From an uncultured Collinsella sp. (GTDB taxonomy: Bacteria > Actinomycetota > Coriobacteriia > Coriobacteriales > Coriobacteriaceae), in contig CAUDQR010000031.1 in assembly GCA_958451615.1 (NCBI GenBank), forward strand, positions 1 to 18,752: a stretch of 18,752 bases of DNA. The letters run 5' to 3'. Under the pieces are notes generated by a model that was not told where the DNA came from, searched no databases, and worked only from the letters and a program-made list of their open reading frames with translations. Below are positions 1 to 6,908 of this stretch, one piece after another. Position 1 is the first letter of the stretch; every line of letters starts with the position of its first letter. The position numbers and the translations under genes are program-made.

Positions 1-171
1 GGGGCTCCCCCTCAAACGTACCCCCACCATGACGGCCCCCTTGGTGCGCTTCGCGCGCGGGGCAATTCCGATCTGCGGATTGTTTTCAGGGGAAGCCCCA
101 AGGGGACCTGCGCAGCCTCGACAGGATAATCGCATTCGCTGATTTAATTATCGCCCGATTCGCGGCGCAAT
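1..171. other. Window-edge region without a recognisable gene
   Basis: No gene can be supported here. Two plus-strand frames stay open from the window edge (to about 129 and 155), but neither shows recognisable protein character, so a gene tail entering from the left is possible but unproven. The stretch is downstream of the minus-strand XRE gene. Bases 1-10 (ggggctcccc) and 89-99 (ggggaagcccc) form an imperfect inverted repeat about 80 bp apart, which could bound a small palindromic element cut by the window edge. A sixmer attcgc occurs twice near 130-165. Confidence 0.3.
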
Positions 172-435
172 CTATTTATCTCCGCTGCTCAGAACCGCCT
201 CAAGTCTTTGCACGAGAACTCCGACGGTAATTCCAAGTGCCTCTGCATAGGCGAACTGCTCATAAACCCTAAGACTGCGTTCCCCGGTTTCGACTTTCGA
301 GATGAACGACTGAGGTACCCTCAGTTTCTTTGCGAGTTCAACCTGAGTGATACCTTGTTCCCGACGAATCTGGGAGAGGCATTTTCCGCATGTCCTATTA
401 GCATCAACGTTCATACCGTTTACGCTATATTCCAT
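172..435 (-). CDS. Small XRE-family helix-turn-helix regulator
   Basis: A predicted DNA-binding protein of 87 aa made almost entirely of one XRE/Cro-C1 helix-turn-helix domain. The recognition part reads GITQVELAKKLRVPQSFISK, followed by VETGERSL and a helix ending in ALGITV, the usual pattern of stand-alone XRE repressors and type II antitoxins. I chose the ATG at 435; a TTG at 450 in the same frame would add five residues but lies inside the dyad at 440-462 and has no Shine-Dalgarno site. The ATG itself has only a weak GGGA about ten bases upstream. It is divergent from the membrane protein at 538 with roughly 100 bp between them, so it may control itself, that gene, or both. No toxin gene is adjacent. 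The domain call is firm; the target is inferred. Confidence 0.85.
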   Translation of the reverse strand: MEYSVNGMNVDANRTCGKCLSQIRREQGITQVELAKKLRVPQSFISKVETGERSLRVYEQFAYAEALGITVGVLVQRLEAVLSSGDK

Positions 436-439
436 TTTG

Positions 440-462
440 ATATATCCCAAACTAGGATATAT
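440..462. promoter_or_regulatory. Perfect 8-bp dyad, probable XRE operator
   Basis: Arms atatatcc (440-447) and ggatatat (455-462) are perfectly complementary around a 7-bp spacer. The core TATCC-N7-GGATA closely resembles the known E. coli HipB operator TATCC-N8-GGATA. It sits immediately upstream of the XRE start codon and within the divergent promoter region toward the gene at 538, as expected for autoregulation. Binding is inferred. Confidence 0.55.
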
Positions 463-537
463 TCATGTGAGTATCTGTTTCACTTATCGCAATTGTTCGC
501 ATCGCACATTTGAAACGAGAGAGGGGACTCGATAAGC

Positions 538-1551
538 ATGGATGACGAGATGAAAGAGCCCAATAGTGAGCAAACGCCCAGTGCATCTGATGAACAGAAG
601 CCGAATATCGAAGGGAAGCAGGTTTCTGATGGTGCTGACGACACCACCTCCCCTGACGATCGATCATCAAATGAAGACGGTGCCACATGCAATAAGGAAG
701 AGGACGATTCACTTCTAACGAGTGCCATTAACAAACTTGGTGGTAATAAACGAGCGGCTATCGCAACTGCTGCGATAGTTGCCGTCATCTTCTGCTTACC
801 CATGCTGTTTCCTCAAATGTTTTGCACCCACAAACTTTGGACCAATGCAAACTGTACAAGCCCTCGCACCTGTAAAAGTTGCGGCAAAACCGAGGGGAAA
901 CCGCTCGGACATGAATGGGAAGAAGCAACATGCACGGTTCCGAAGACCTGTCAACGCTGCGGCAAAACCGAAGGGAAACCCCTTGGGCATCAACCAGGTT
1001 CTTGGACTACCAAAGTCGATTACGTTGACGCCACCTCGAAGGAAATTCGAGAATGCGGGAGATGCGGAGAGGTCGTTGACACCCGCAACGAAAAGGAAAT
1101 TACTTCCTTTCTTGGCGACGGATCGTTTTCAATTTCACCTGAAGGCTTTATTGAACGACTTAACGAGGAATTCTCCGATATTCCCAATTGCAGCAGTATG
1201 AAGGCGAGTTACGAGTTAGACGATAGCGGCACGGGACTCGAGCTTCAGATAAAAAATGGCTCTACGCTTGCCGGTATTGGAGGTTTTTTCTCGGACTCGA
1301 GCAGTCAACTACTATTCAGCTATCTTGGATCAGAAAACTGCTTCAAAAACATAGTCATGTACTTCGAAAATTCAGATTATGCCGCGGCGACAGCATTAGC
1401 AACCATACAAGCAATTGATCCAACACTCTCATTTTCCGACGCTAAGGAGATTGGCGCTGCCTGCGTAGGTACGCCAACTGTCAAAAATGGAATTACGTAC
1501 GCAATCTTAGCTTCAAATGGAGAATACTGGCTGAGCACCCGAATTGAATAA
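538..1551 (+). CDS. Membrane-anchored protein with CxxCG repeats, function unknown
   Basis: The 337-aa product has four parts. Residues 1-70 are a polar, acidic, low-complexity segment. Residues about 71-92 (ending AIVAVIFCLPMLFPQMF) form one transmembrane helix. Residues 96-151 hold two near-identical Cys-rich repeats, each with CxxCGKTEGKPLGH, plus a third degenerate CGRCGEV near 173-178. Residues about 185-337 form a domain I do not recognise. The acidic end is probably cytoplasmic and the repeats and C-terminus outside, since no signal peptide precedes the helix. Cys-rich repeats of this type occur in surface proteins of gut Firmicutes and Actinobacteria; metal binding is plausible but unproven. 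The ATG at 538 follows gagagggg about ten bases upstream; a second ATG at 550 is possible. Lower G+C than downstream core genes suggests accessory DNA. Confidence 0.8.
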   Translation: MDDEMKEPNSEQTPSASDEQKPNIEGKQVSDGADDTTSPDDRSSNEDGATCNKEEDDSLLTSAINKLGGNKRAAIATAAIVAVIFCLPMLFPQMFCTHKLWTNANCTSPRTCKSCGKTEGKPLGHEWEEATCTVPKTCQRCGKTEGKPLGHQPGSWTTKVDYVDATSKEIRECGRCGEVVDTRNEKEITSFLGDGSFSISPEGFIERLNEEFSDIPNCSSMKASYELDDSGTGLELQIKNGSTLAGIGGFFSDSSSQLLFSYLGSENCFKNIVMYFENSDYAAATALATIQAIDPTLSFSDAKEIGAACVGTPTVKNGITYAILASNGEYWLSTRIE

Positions 1552-1632
1552 TTTACTTTAATTGCTAAATGCAGACGCCTCTTACTCGCGGCATATTAAA
1601 GTTCAACCCCTGCTAGCATCGTCAATCGAAAT

Positions 1633-1666
1633 ATGCCCCGCCGAGCACTTTAGCTTGGCGGGGCAT
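1633..1666 (+). terminator. Intrinsic terminator after the 538-1551 gene
   Basis: A 14-bp stem with one mismatch (atgccccgccgagc at 1633-1646, gcttggcggggcat at 1653-1666) closes a 6-base loop and is followed by tttc. It lies 82 bp after the stop codon. The T-run is short, so efficiency is uncertain. It separates the membrane-protein gene from the convergent cassette. Confidence 0.65.
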
Positions 1667-1739
1667 TTCAATACGTAGGCGGATTTTGATACCTAGAAGG
1701 CCCACATGCCCCCACTAGGCAGCCGGCTTCGCTGCTCAA

Positions 1740-1765
1740 ATTGCTCGAACTGCAACTTGAGCAAT
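1740..1765 (-). terminator. Weak hairpin downstream of the HTH/DUF3990 cassette
   Basis: Arms attgctc (1740-1746) and gagcaat (1759-1765) pair perfectly, extended by one G-T and one A-T pair. It begins about 20 bases beyond the HTH gene's stop on the minus strand. No T-run follows, so this is at best a weak terminator or an RNA-stabilising hairpin. Confidence 0.3.
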
Positions 1766-1783
1766 CAGCGGCCAGCATCTCTT

Positions 1784-2482
1784 TTAGGCTGCGCTAGTTT
1801 CTTTGTATTCAAAGACCGGCTCTAAGATGTCTTCGATGCTGCAGTGCAGGACTTTCGCCATATCCCTTACGGTTGTTACCGATGCTTCGTTGATGTTTCT
1901 CTGGCGCTGTTCGTACATTTGGATTGAGCGGAGTGATACGCCCGATTCGTATGCCAGGTCTTGTTGGGTTTTCTTGAGCCTCTTTCTTGCTTGCGCCAGT
2001 TTAGTTTGACGAGGTGTTTTCTTCGCCATATCGCAAATAAGACGCGTCACACGTTCCTCTGAGGCTTCATGCCAGGGATAGTACAGACCGCGCAGCGCAT
2101 CAAATGGAACGACATGCAGCAGATCTTCGAAAGACTCCCCTAAACGCCACTGCAGGTATGCCAGCATCCAGCCCGCCCAATATTCCGGCGTCTTCTCAAA
2201 TCGATAGGTACAGTCCGGTATAGGCCTGTTTTGATAGCCCGATCTTTCAGCGATAAGCGCGAACAGCTCAACGCCCGATTTTCCCGATACGACCCATGCG
2301 TTGCCGCGTTCGAACTCGCGAGCTACGCCGCTGAGGCAAAAGAGTTCAGCAACTTCCGATCCCTCTGCTCCATAATCATTAACGGCATAGTCAAAACAGT
2401 CGCCTAGGTTGTTCATTGCGTCCTCGAGGTAATAGACGGGATATGTCCTACTCGGCCCACAATCCGTTAACTCTTGGATCAT
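1784..2482 (-). CDS. HTH regulator paired with the DUF3990 protein, probable antitoxin
   Basis: The 232-aa product has an unnamed N-terminal domain (about 15-150, beginning YYLEDAMNNLGDCFDYAVND) and a C-terminal XRE helix-turn-helix domain (about 160-223, with KKTQQDLAYESGVSLRSIQ and CSIEDILEP). The start at 2482 has GGGAGGG nine bases upstream and overlaps the end of the DUF3990 gene by 35 bp, indicating translational coupling. Such two-domain HTH proteins commonly accompany DUF3990 genes, as I recall. The order toxin first, DNA-binding partner second, resembles reversed type II toxin-antitoxin modules such as higBA. I infer that the N-terminal domain contacts the partner and the HTH domain represses the shared promoter through the dyad at 3147-3193. 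The regulator call is firm, the antitoxin role is inference. Confidence 0.75.
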   Translation of the reverse strand: MIQELTDCGPSRTYPVYYLEDAMNNLGDCFDYAVNDYGAEGSEVAELFCLSGVAREFERGNAWVVSGKSGVELFALIAERSGYQNRPIPDCTYRFEKTPEYWAGWMLAYLQWRLGESFEDLLHVVPFDALRGLYYPWHEASEERVTRLICDMAKKTPRQTKLAQARKRLKKTQQDLAYESGVSLRSIQMYEQRQRNINEASVTTVRDMAKVLHCSIEDILEPVFEYKETSAA

Positions 2483-3131
2483 TTAAATCAACCCTCCCTG
2501 CCATCAAATCCCTAATGTCGACACCCTCGGTGTCAAATCCGTTTATCGTATCCAGATACTTACGTCGAGCATTCTGTTCTCGCTCAAATCGTTTGGGATA
2601 AAACTCAGCTCCCGAGGCCTGCTTCCAATCGCGGAACCTGATCGCCGAGAACGCGCGCTCACTCATAAGAGCGTATTGGATGCCCAAATCGCCCAAACGC
2701 ATAATGAGTTGCAGTTGCCTGAGCGAGATCATGCCGTTAACGAACTGTCTTGCAAACGAAAAGTAGGAATCGTCGGCGCGATAGCCTCGAATAACGTCAT
2801 AGGGAGAAATATCAATCAGGCAGTTGTCCAGCAAATACCGAAGTCCTTCGCGTGCCAGCGGCGTCGAGACATTAAACTCCCGGTTGTCGGCCAAAATCGC
2901 AAGCCAATTGAGGATTGAAAACTCCCCAGACTCTAAATCCAAGACCGAAAGGCCATCTAAATCAAGCTCATATCGATTGGCAATGCCATCAGACTCGGTC
3001 CGGCATGCCCATTTCATTGCCATTTCCTCATGTGGTGTGCAATAAAACCCGCGCCCATAGTCATTGAATTGCCTGCATTTATCCAACGATGGATGCTCGA
3101 CAACAACCTCCGACCCGTGCCAAAGCTCCAT
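2448..3131 (-). CDS. DUF3990-type ADP-ribosyltransferase-like protein, probable toxin
   Basis: The 227-aa protein has the features I associate with DUF3990, which belongs to the ADP-ribosyltransferase-like fold: an N-terminal LWHGS (His5), a NDYGRGFY segment ending at Tyr30, a YRADDSYFS motif near 117-124, and GIQYALMSERA near 150-160, where Gln152 would sit at the usual catalytic Glu/Gln position. An H-Y-Q triad is therefore plausible, but I align it by eye only. The C-terminal 60 residues are charged and may bind the partner. AGGAGGT lies five bases before the ATG, an excellent start. The next gene overlaps by 35 bp. NAD-dependent modification of a host target is inferred from the family; the substrate is unknown. 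A plain enzyme with a local regulator is the alternative. Confidence 0.7.
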   Translation of the reverse strand: MELWHGSEVVVEHPSLDKCRQFNDYGRGFYCTPHEEMAMKWACRTESDGIANRYELDLDGLSVLDLESGEFSILNWLAILADNREFNVSTPLAREGLRYLLDNCLIDISPYDVIRGYRADDSYFSFARQFVNGMISLRQLQLIMRLGDLGIQYALMSERAFSAIRFRDWKQASGAEFYPKRFEREQNARRKYLDTINGFDTEGVDIRDLMAGRVDLNDPRVNGLWAE

Positions 3132-3146
3132 ATCGACCTCCTAAAA

Positions 3147-3193
3147 ATATCACCCCAGTGATAGTTTACCAATAACTATCACTGGGGTGATAT
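3147..3193. promoter_or_regulatory. Perfect 20-bp inverted repeat, operator of the DUF3990/HTH cassette
   Basis: Arms 3147-3166 and 3174-3193 are perfectly complementary across 20 bp with a 7-bp spacer (taccaat). Each arm holds a smaller dyad, TATCAC-N4-GTGATA, so the site has four half-sites, suiting two HTH dimers. It begins just upstream of the ribosome binding site of the DUF3990 gene, so a bound repressor would block the promoter. On the minus strand TTGGTA and TATTTT 17 bp apart inside the site are possible -35/-10 boxes. Cooperative autorepression is inferred. Confidence 0.75.
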
Positions 3194-3222
3194 AGATAGG
3201 AGCTTTGGGGGGGTTAACCTGA

Positions 3223-3813
3223 TTAGAGGCAAGCCTCAGCGATGCGGCGCTTGAGCTCGTCGATGCCCACACCGGTCTGGGAGCTTGTGATGATTACGTT
3301 CTCGGCCGGGACATTGAGCTGCTTTTTGATGGCTGCTGCCTGGCGGGCCTGCTGGGTGCGGCTGAGCTTGTCGGCCTTGGTGAGACAGACGATAAAGTTG
3401 AACTCGTTGCCCTGCAGATAGTCGATCATGTCGTGATCGAGCTTGCTGGGGTCGTGACGAATGTCCACCAGCGAGACGACCAAGTTAAAGCTGCGCTCCG
3501 AGTCGAAGAAGTCGCCGATAAGCTCTGCCCAGCGGTCGCGCTCGGCCTTGGAACGACGGGCGAAACCGTAACCCGGCAGGTCCACGAAATGCACGTCGTC
3601 GGCCTCAAAGAAGTTGATGTTGCTCGTCTTGCCCGGCGTGCTGGAAACCTTGACCAGGTTCTTGCGGCCAAAAAGCTTGTTCATAATCGACGACTTGCCC
3701 ACGTTGGAGCGGCCGACAAAGCTCACCTCGGGGCAGGTGGACTCGGGAATCTGCGAAACCTTGCCATAGCTGGCAACGAACTTGGCAAGCTGGTAGTTAA
3801 TGGAATCGGCCAT
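3223..3813 (-). CDS. Ribosome-biogenesis GTP-binding protein EngB (YsxC/YihA)
   Basis: A small GTPase of 196 aa that in other bacteria is needed for late large-subunit ribosome assembly in the cytoplasm. All G motifs are visible (numbering from the GTG at 3819): P-loop GRSNVGKSS at 36-44, the G2 region STPGKTS around 60-66, DLPGYG at 80-85, TKAD at 147-150 and SSQTG at 179-183. Length is normal for the family. I place the start at the ATG at 3813, which has AAGGAG five bases upstream; the in-frame GTG two codons earlier abuts that site and is unlikely. The nucleosidase gene ends 38 bp upstream on the same strand, so the two are probably cotranscribed. No clear terminator follows before the dyad at 3147-3193. 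Confidence 0.96.
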   Translation of the reverse strand: MADSINYQLAKFVASYGKVSQIPESTCPEVSFVGRSNVGKSSIMNKLFGRKNLVKVSSTPGKTSNINFFEADDVHFVDLPGYGFARRSKAERDRWAELIGDFFDSERSFNLVVSLVDIRHDPSKLDHDMIDYLQGNEFNFIVCLTKADKLSRTQQARQAAAIKKQLNVPAENVIITSSQTGVGIDELKRRIAEACL

Positions 3814-3851
3814 GGACACTCCTTGGTCGTAGGTTCTTACAAAAGAGCGCG

Positions 3852-4592
3852 CTAATAGATAGCAGCGATACGGCGGACGATATCGAGCGTAATGCCACTC
3901 GCGGTACGGGCATACTCGAACAGGTCGAACTCACGGTCGCAAATCGCATCGTACGCCTCGTCACAATTATCGCTGATAGCGCGCAACACCAGGCAATCGA
4001 CACCATTTTTAGTTGCGACATGGGCAATCGCCGCGCCCTCCATGCCAACACAATCGGCATGCGTCGCCTCGATAGCGTCGTTGCGCATGGCGGCACCCGT
4101 CACAAAACGGTTGCCCGTGGCAATCGTGCCGACCAGGAACTGCTTGGTGCCCTCGTTCGAAGCGGCTGCATTTGTCGAAGCATTGACAAAGCCACGCTCA
4201 GCAAGCACATCGGCAGCAATATCGACCAGCGCAGGCGTCGAGCCAAACTCCTCGAGCCCCGGTGCAGACTCGGCGATAAGCGCGGTATCGGTATCCAGAT
4301 AGCGCAGGCGTTTGCCAATGACTACGTCGTCGATATGGAGCTTGGGGTTCAAACCGCCTGCAATGCCCGAAAACACAACAGCCTGCGGAGCATACTTGCT
4401 AATGAGGTGCTGTGTTGCGGCGGCAGCGTTCACGGTACCCATGCCCGCCGTTGTGGCGACAACTGTCAGTCCGTCGAGCCCGCCGGCCACAACGTTCAAG
4501 CCCGCCTCCTGTACCATGCAAACGTTACTCAACTCTTCCTTAATCTGCATGATCTCTTTTTCGAGCGCACCGATAATCGCGATGGTAGCCAT
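3852..4592 (-). CDS. 5'-methylthioadenosine/S-adenosylhomocysteine nucleosidase
   Basis: This 246-aa cytoplasmic enzyme cleaves adenine from methylthioadenosine, S-adenosylhomocysteine and 5'-deoxyadenosine. The third substrate matters here because radical-SAM enzymes such as PflA make 5'-deoxyadenosine. Visible family features are IIGALEKEI (Glu13, matching E. coli Glu12), SGIAGGLNP near 75-83, VGMEGAA with Met184-Glu185, and LRAISDN with the catalytic Asp208. I chose the ATG at 4592, preceded by GGGGA at a good distance, rather than a TTG four codons upstream. The length fits the family (230-250 aa). It lies upstream of engB in the same direction with a 38-bp gap. Confidence 0.93.
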   Translation of the reverse strand: MATIAIIGALEKEIMQIKEELSNVCMVQEAGLNVVAGGLDGLTVVATTAGMGTVNAAAATQHLISKYAPQAVVFSGIAGGLNPKLHIDDVVIGKRLRYLDTDTALIAESAPGLEEFGSTPALVDIAADVLAERGFVNASTNAAASNEGTKQFLVGTIATGNRFVTGAAMRNDAIEATHADCVGMEGAAIAHVATKNGVDCLVLRAISDNCDEAYDAICDREFDLFEYARTASGITLDIVRRIAAIY

Positions 4593-4670
4593 GCCATTCC
4601 CCAAACCTATACGAAATACTCAACCACGGTATGGTACCAGCATTTTGTTTGACCTCGCCAAACGAACACG

Positions 4671-4892
4671 CTAAGCCAGCGTAGCGCGGGTATCATAGAG
4701 CGCCTTGGCGATGGCAGTCACAACCTCACTCGAATGGTCGCTCCATGGCATCGATGTCATGATGCTCATAATGTAGGTGTCGCCGTCAACATCAATGAGG
4801 CCAGCATCGCACGTCGCATTGCAACCTGCCTCGCTGATCCAGCCGGCCTTGTTGCGCACCAAAGCTTGGTCGTCCGCAATGCCATCGCGCAC
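4671..4892 (-). pseudogene. C-terminal fragment of a class A beta-lactamase-like serine hydrolase
   Basis: The 73-codon open stretch matches only the tail of the penicillin-binding/beta-lactamase-type serine hydrolase fold: a KTG-like motif (RNKAGW), then NATCDAGLIDVDGDTY and a final helix ending at the stop. The N-terminal two thirds, including the SxxK nucleophile motif, are missing. The apparent GTG start belongs to the palindrome at 4889-4919, and an in-frame TGA lies just upstream, so homology ends where the repeat begins. It is best read as a stub left by insertion or deletion between mtnN and pflA. A short expressed protein is unlikely. Confidence 0.6.
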
Positions 4893-4927
4893 TCATTTAT
4901 GTCTGTCCCCAATGAGTGCCCTTGGGG
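4889..4927. repeat. Small palindromic (REP-like) repeat at the gene truncation
   Basis: Arms gcactcatt (4889-4897) and aatgagtgc (4911-4919) are perfectly complementary. A second, competing dyad ccccaa (4907-4912) / ttgggg (4922-4927) overlaps it. On the minus strand it contains ggggacagacataaatgagt, a type of sequence I associate with REP-like elements near IS200/RAYT-type transposase genes. It sits exactly at the broken end of the hydrolase fragment and 16 bp from the pflA stop. Copy number cannot be judged from one window. Confidence 0.5.
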
Positions 4928-4942
4928 AGCGAAAATGGCTCG

Positions 4943-5761
4943 CTAGCCGATGGCGTTTTTGAGTTCCGCACGGCGCTTTTTCATGCCGGCCATGACGGCG
5001 TTGCGCAGCTCGGGCATGCGCGCGGTATCCATCTGGGGCACGCCCTCGAGCTTATAGGGAATACCCAGCTGCTCGTACTTGACGACACCCATCGTGTGAT
5101 ACGGCAGCATTTCCAGGCCCACCACGTTGTGCCATGGAGCGATCAGGCGACCGAGCTTCTCGCATTCCTCCGCCGTATCGGTGATACCCGGCACCACCAC
5201 GTGGCGAATAACAACCTTAATCTTGCGACGGGCAAGCTCATCGCCAAACGCCAGGATGCGTGCGGGGTCACAACCGGTCAGCCTTTTATGCTCGACCGGG
5301 TCGGCATGCTTGATGTCGAGCAAAACCATGTCGGTCTCGTTGAGCACGGAATCGAACTTCTCGGGATGCTGAGGGTCGAAGGCGTAGCCACAGCTATCCA
5401 GGCAGGTATGTACACGACCATCGGGGTTGTTGTGCATTGCACGGAACAGGTCGGCCAAAAACTCGGGCTGCAGAAGCGGCTCGCCACCCGAAACCGTAAT
5501 TCCGCCGCTGCGGTAAAACTCATGGTTACTCTGGAACTCGTCCATCAGGTGCTCGACGGTCACCATGGTGCCACCGTTAACCGACCAGGTATCAGGATTG
5601 TGGCAATACGCGCAGCGCATAGGACAGCCCTGGACAAACACCACAAAGCGGATGCCGGGTCCGTCGACCGTTCCCATCGTCTCGATTGAATGCACGCGAC
5701 CCAGGGCATATGCAGAGTCCTCGGGATGAGCGTCCACACCCTCAAGCGTCATCTCAGCCAT
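4943..5761 (-). CDS. Pyruvate formate-lyase activating enzyme (radical SAM)
   Basis: PflA abstracts the alpha hydrogen of the target glycine in pyruvate formate-lyase using a [4Fe-4S] cluster and S-adenosylmethionine. The 272-aa product shows the radical-SAM cluster motif CPMRCAYC (Cys46, Cys50, Cys53) followed by HNPDTW, the SAM-binding SGGEP at 91-95, and MGTVDGPGIRFVVFVQGC upstream, typical of this family. It is about 25 residues longer than E. coli PflA at the N-terminus. The ATG at 5761 has AAGG about eight bases upstream; an ATG three codons in is possible. Its expected target is Gly58 of the separate glycyl-radical protein at 7242-7493. It has its own upstream region (5762-5948) and is not tightly linked to pflB: DegV lies between them. 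Confidence 0.95.
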   Translation of the reverse strand: MAEMTLEGVDAHPEDSAYALGRVHSIETMGTVDGPGIRFVVFVQGCPMRCAYCHNPDTWSVNGGTMVTVEHLMDEFQSNHEFYRSGGITVSGGEPLLQPEFLADLFRAMHNNPDGRVHTCLDSCGYAFDPQHPEKFDSVLNETDMVLLDIKHADPVEHKRLTGCDPARILAFGDELARRKIKVVIRHVVVPGITDTAEECEKLGRLIAPWHNVVGLEMLPYHTMGVVKYEQLGIPYKLEGVPQMDTARMPELRNAVMAGMKKRRAELKNAIG

Positions 5762-5810
5762 TCCCGCTACCTTGCCTCTCTTTGGTTTTAGCTACATAAA
5801 TGCCAGAGTC

Positions 5811-5873
5811 ATTCTAGCCCATACGCCTGATGGCGAAACGGTTTAGCGGTCAAATTAGGTCGTCCTATTTGAC
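5811..5873 (-). promoter_or_regulatory. Candidate pflA promoter with upstream dyad
   Basis: On the minus strand a TAGAAT hexamer (complement of 5811-5816) lies about 50 bases before the pflA start and matches the -10 consensus at 5 of 6 bases; no good -35 is seen at standard spacing. Upstream at 5850-5873 is a dyad, gtcaaattagg / cctatttgac, with a single-base bulge. It could bind an activator or redox regulator, but does not match the FNR or Rex consensus. Confidence 0.35.
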
Positions 5874-5880
5874 TCCACGC

Positions 5881-5917
5881 AAAAGCGGCGGGAAGGTTGT
5901 CACAACCCGCCCGCCGC
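5881..5917 (-). terminator. Intrinsic terminator of the DegV gene
   Basis: Arms gcggcggg (5885-5892) and cccgccgc (5910-5917) form a GC-rich stem with an inner ggtt/aacc pairing. On the minus strand it is followed by TTTT (5884-5881). It starts about 30 bases past the DegV stop codon. Confidence 0.75.
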
Positions 5918-5948
5918 CGAAGCAATAGAAATCGATAGACGCCAGACC

Positions 5949-6803
5949 CTACGCCTTAAGCGTAAGCACCGCGCCAAAGGCGGTCGGGCCGCAGTGGCTC
6001 GAGATGACGCCGCCGACCTGAGTCCAGGTAACGTCCTTAAAGCCCAGGTCGTGCGCATAGACTTCCATATCGTCGCGCAGCTCCTCGGAAAGGCCCACTG
6101 AATACGCCAAACCAATGTGCGAGTAATCAATATCGCCCTTCGCAACCATGTGGTCAATAAAGGCACGGGCACATTTGAGCATAGAGCCGCGGAGCTTCTT
6201 GGTCGCCACGAATTTGCCACCCGTTACCTCAATGCAGGGCTTAATCTTGAGCAGATGGGCGCCAAGAAACGCGACATTGGACAAGCGACCACCCGCCTTA
6301 AGGAAGGCAAGGTCCGTAGGAACAAAGCCCAGCAGCACGCGGTCCATCACCGAATTGGTAAAGGCGAAAATCTCGTCGACGGTGGCATCCGGATGGGCTT
6401 CGATATACTTGGCGGTCTCAACGGCGACAAGCGACTGGCCCACCGACACAAAGCGCGTATCCATGGAGAAGACGTAATCGCGGCCCTTTGCCGCAATCTT
6501 CGACGACTGATGCGAGCAGGTCGTAACCTCGGAATACGCAAGATGCAAAATGGTCGCATCGGGCCGCTCGGCGTGGATGCGGTCGTACACATGCGCAAAA
6601 TCCGCCGGCGAGCAACCGCTGGTCTTGGGCATCACACCAAACTCGTTGCAGCGCGAGTAAATCTCAAGCGGGTCGATCGATCCGTCTTCGACGGTCTCGT
6701 CACCAATCGTGACATGCATGGGCACGCGCACGATGCCATAGCGCTCGCAGAGCTCCGGCGTCACATCCGAACCAGACTCAACCACGATTACGTACTTGCC
6801 CAT
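5949..6803 (-). CDS. DegV family fatty-acid-binding protein (FakB-like)
   Basis: DegV/FakB proteins hold a fatty acid and present it to the kinase FakA for incorporation of exogenous fatty acids into phospholipid. The 284-aa product has the family layout: IVVESGSDVTPEL at the N-terminus, MPKTSGCSP near 58-66, a DTRFVSVGQSLVA segment near 115-127, LKAGGRLS, and the C-terminal GGVISSHCGPTAFG. No fatty-acid kinase gene is in the window. The start is uncertain: ATG at 6803 gives the usual N-terminus, while an ATG at 6809 has a weak GATGGG at better spacing. The open frame reaches 6908, but that extension does not look like protein. It sits between the glycyl-radical gene and pflA, separated by a huge hairpin and a terminator, so it is probably an independent transcript. 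Confidence 0.9.
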   Translation of the reverse strand: MGKYVIVVESGSDVTPELCERYGIVRVPMHVTIGDETVEDGSIDPLEIYSRCNEFGVMPKTSGCSPADFAHVYDRIHAERPDATILHLAYSEVTTCSHQSSKIAAKGRDYVFSMDTRFVSVGQSLVAVETAKYIEAHPDATVDEIFAFTNSVMDRVLLGFVPTDLAFLKAGGRLSNVAFLGAHLLKIKPCIEVTGGKFVATKKLRGSMLKCARAFIDHMVAKGDIDYSHIGLAYSVGLSEELRDDMEVYAHDLGFKDVTWTQVGGVISSHCGPTAFGAVLTLKA

Positions 6804-6908
6804 TATCATCACAACCCATCTCGACGTTGGCTTTTGAATATGTGACGCACGTCCGCCGTCCTGCTGCAGAACGGCCTCCAAGCGCCAAAGAGACGCCGCC
6901 CCTTGCAC

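Noticed and set aside
4916..5689. 257-codon open frame on the plus strand
   Set aside because: Antisense to pflA, whose radical-SAM motifs are unmistakable.
6804..6908. 35-residue N-terminal extension of the DegV protein
   Set aside because: DegV proteins begin at the MGKYVIVVESGSD region; the extension has no ribosome site and no protein-like conservation.
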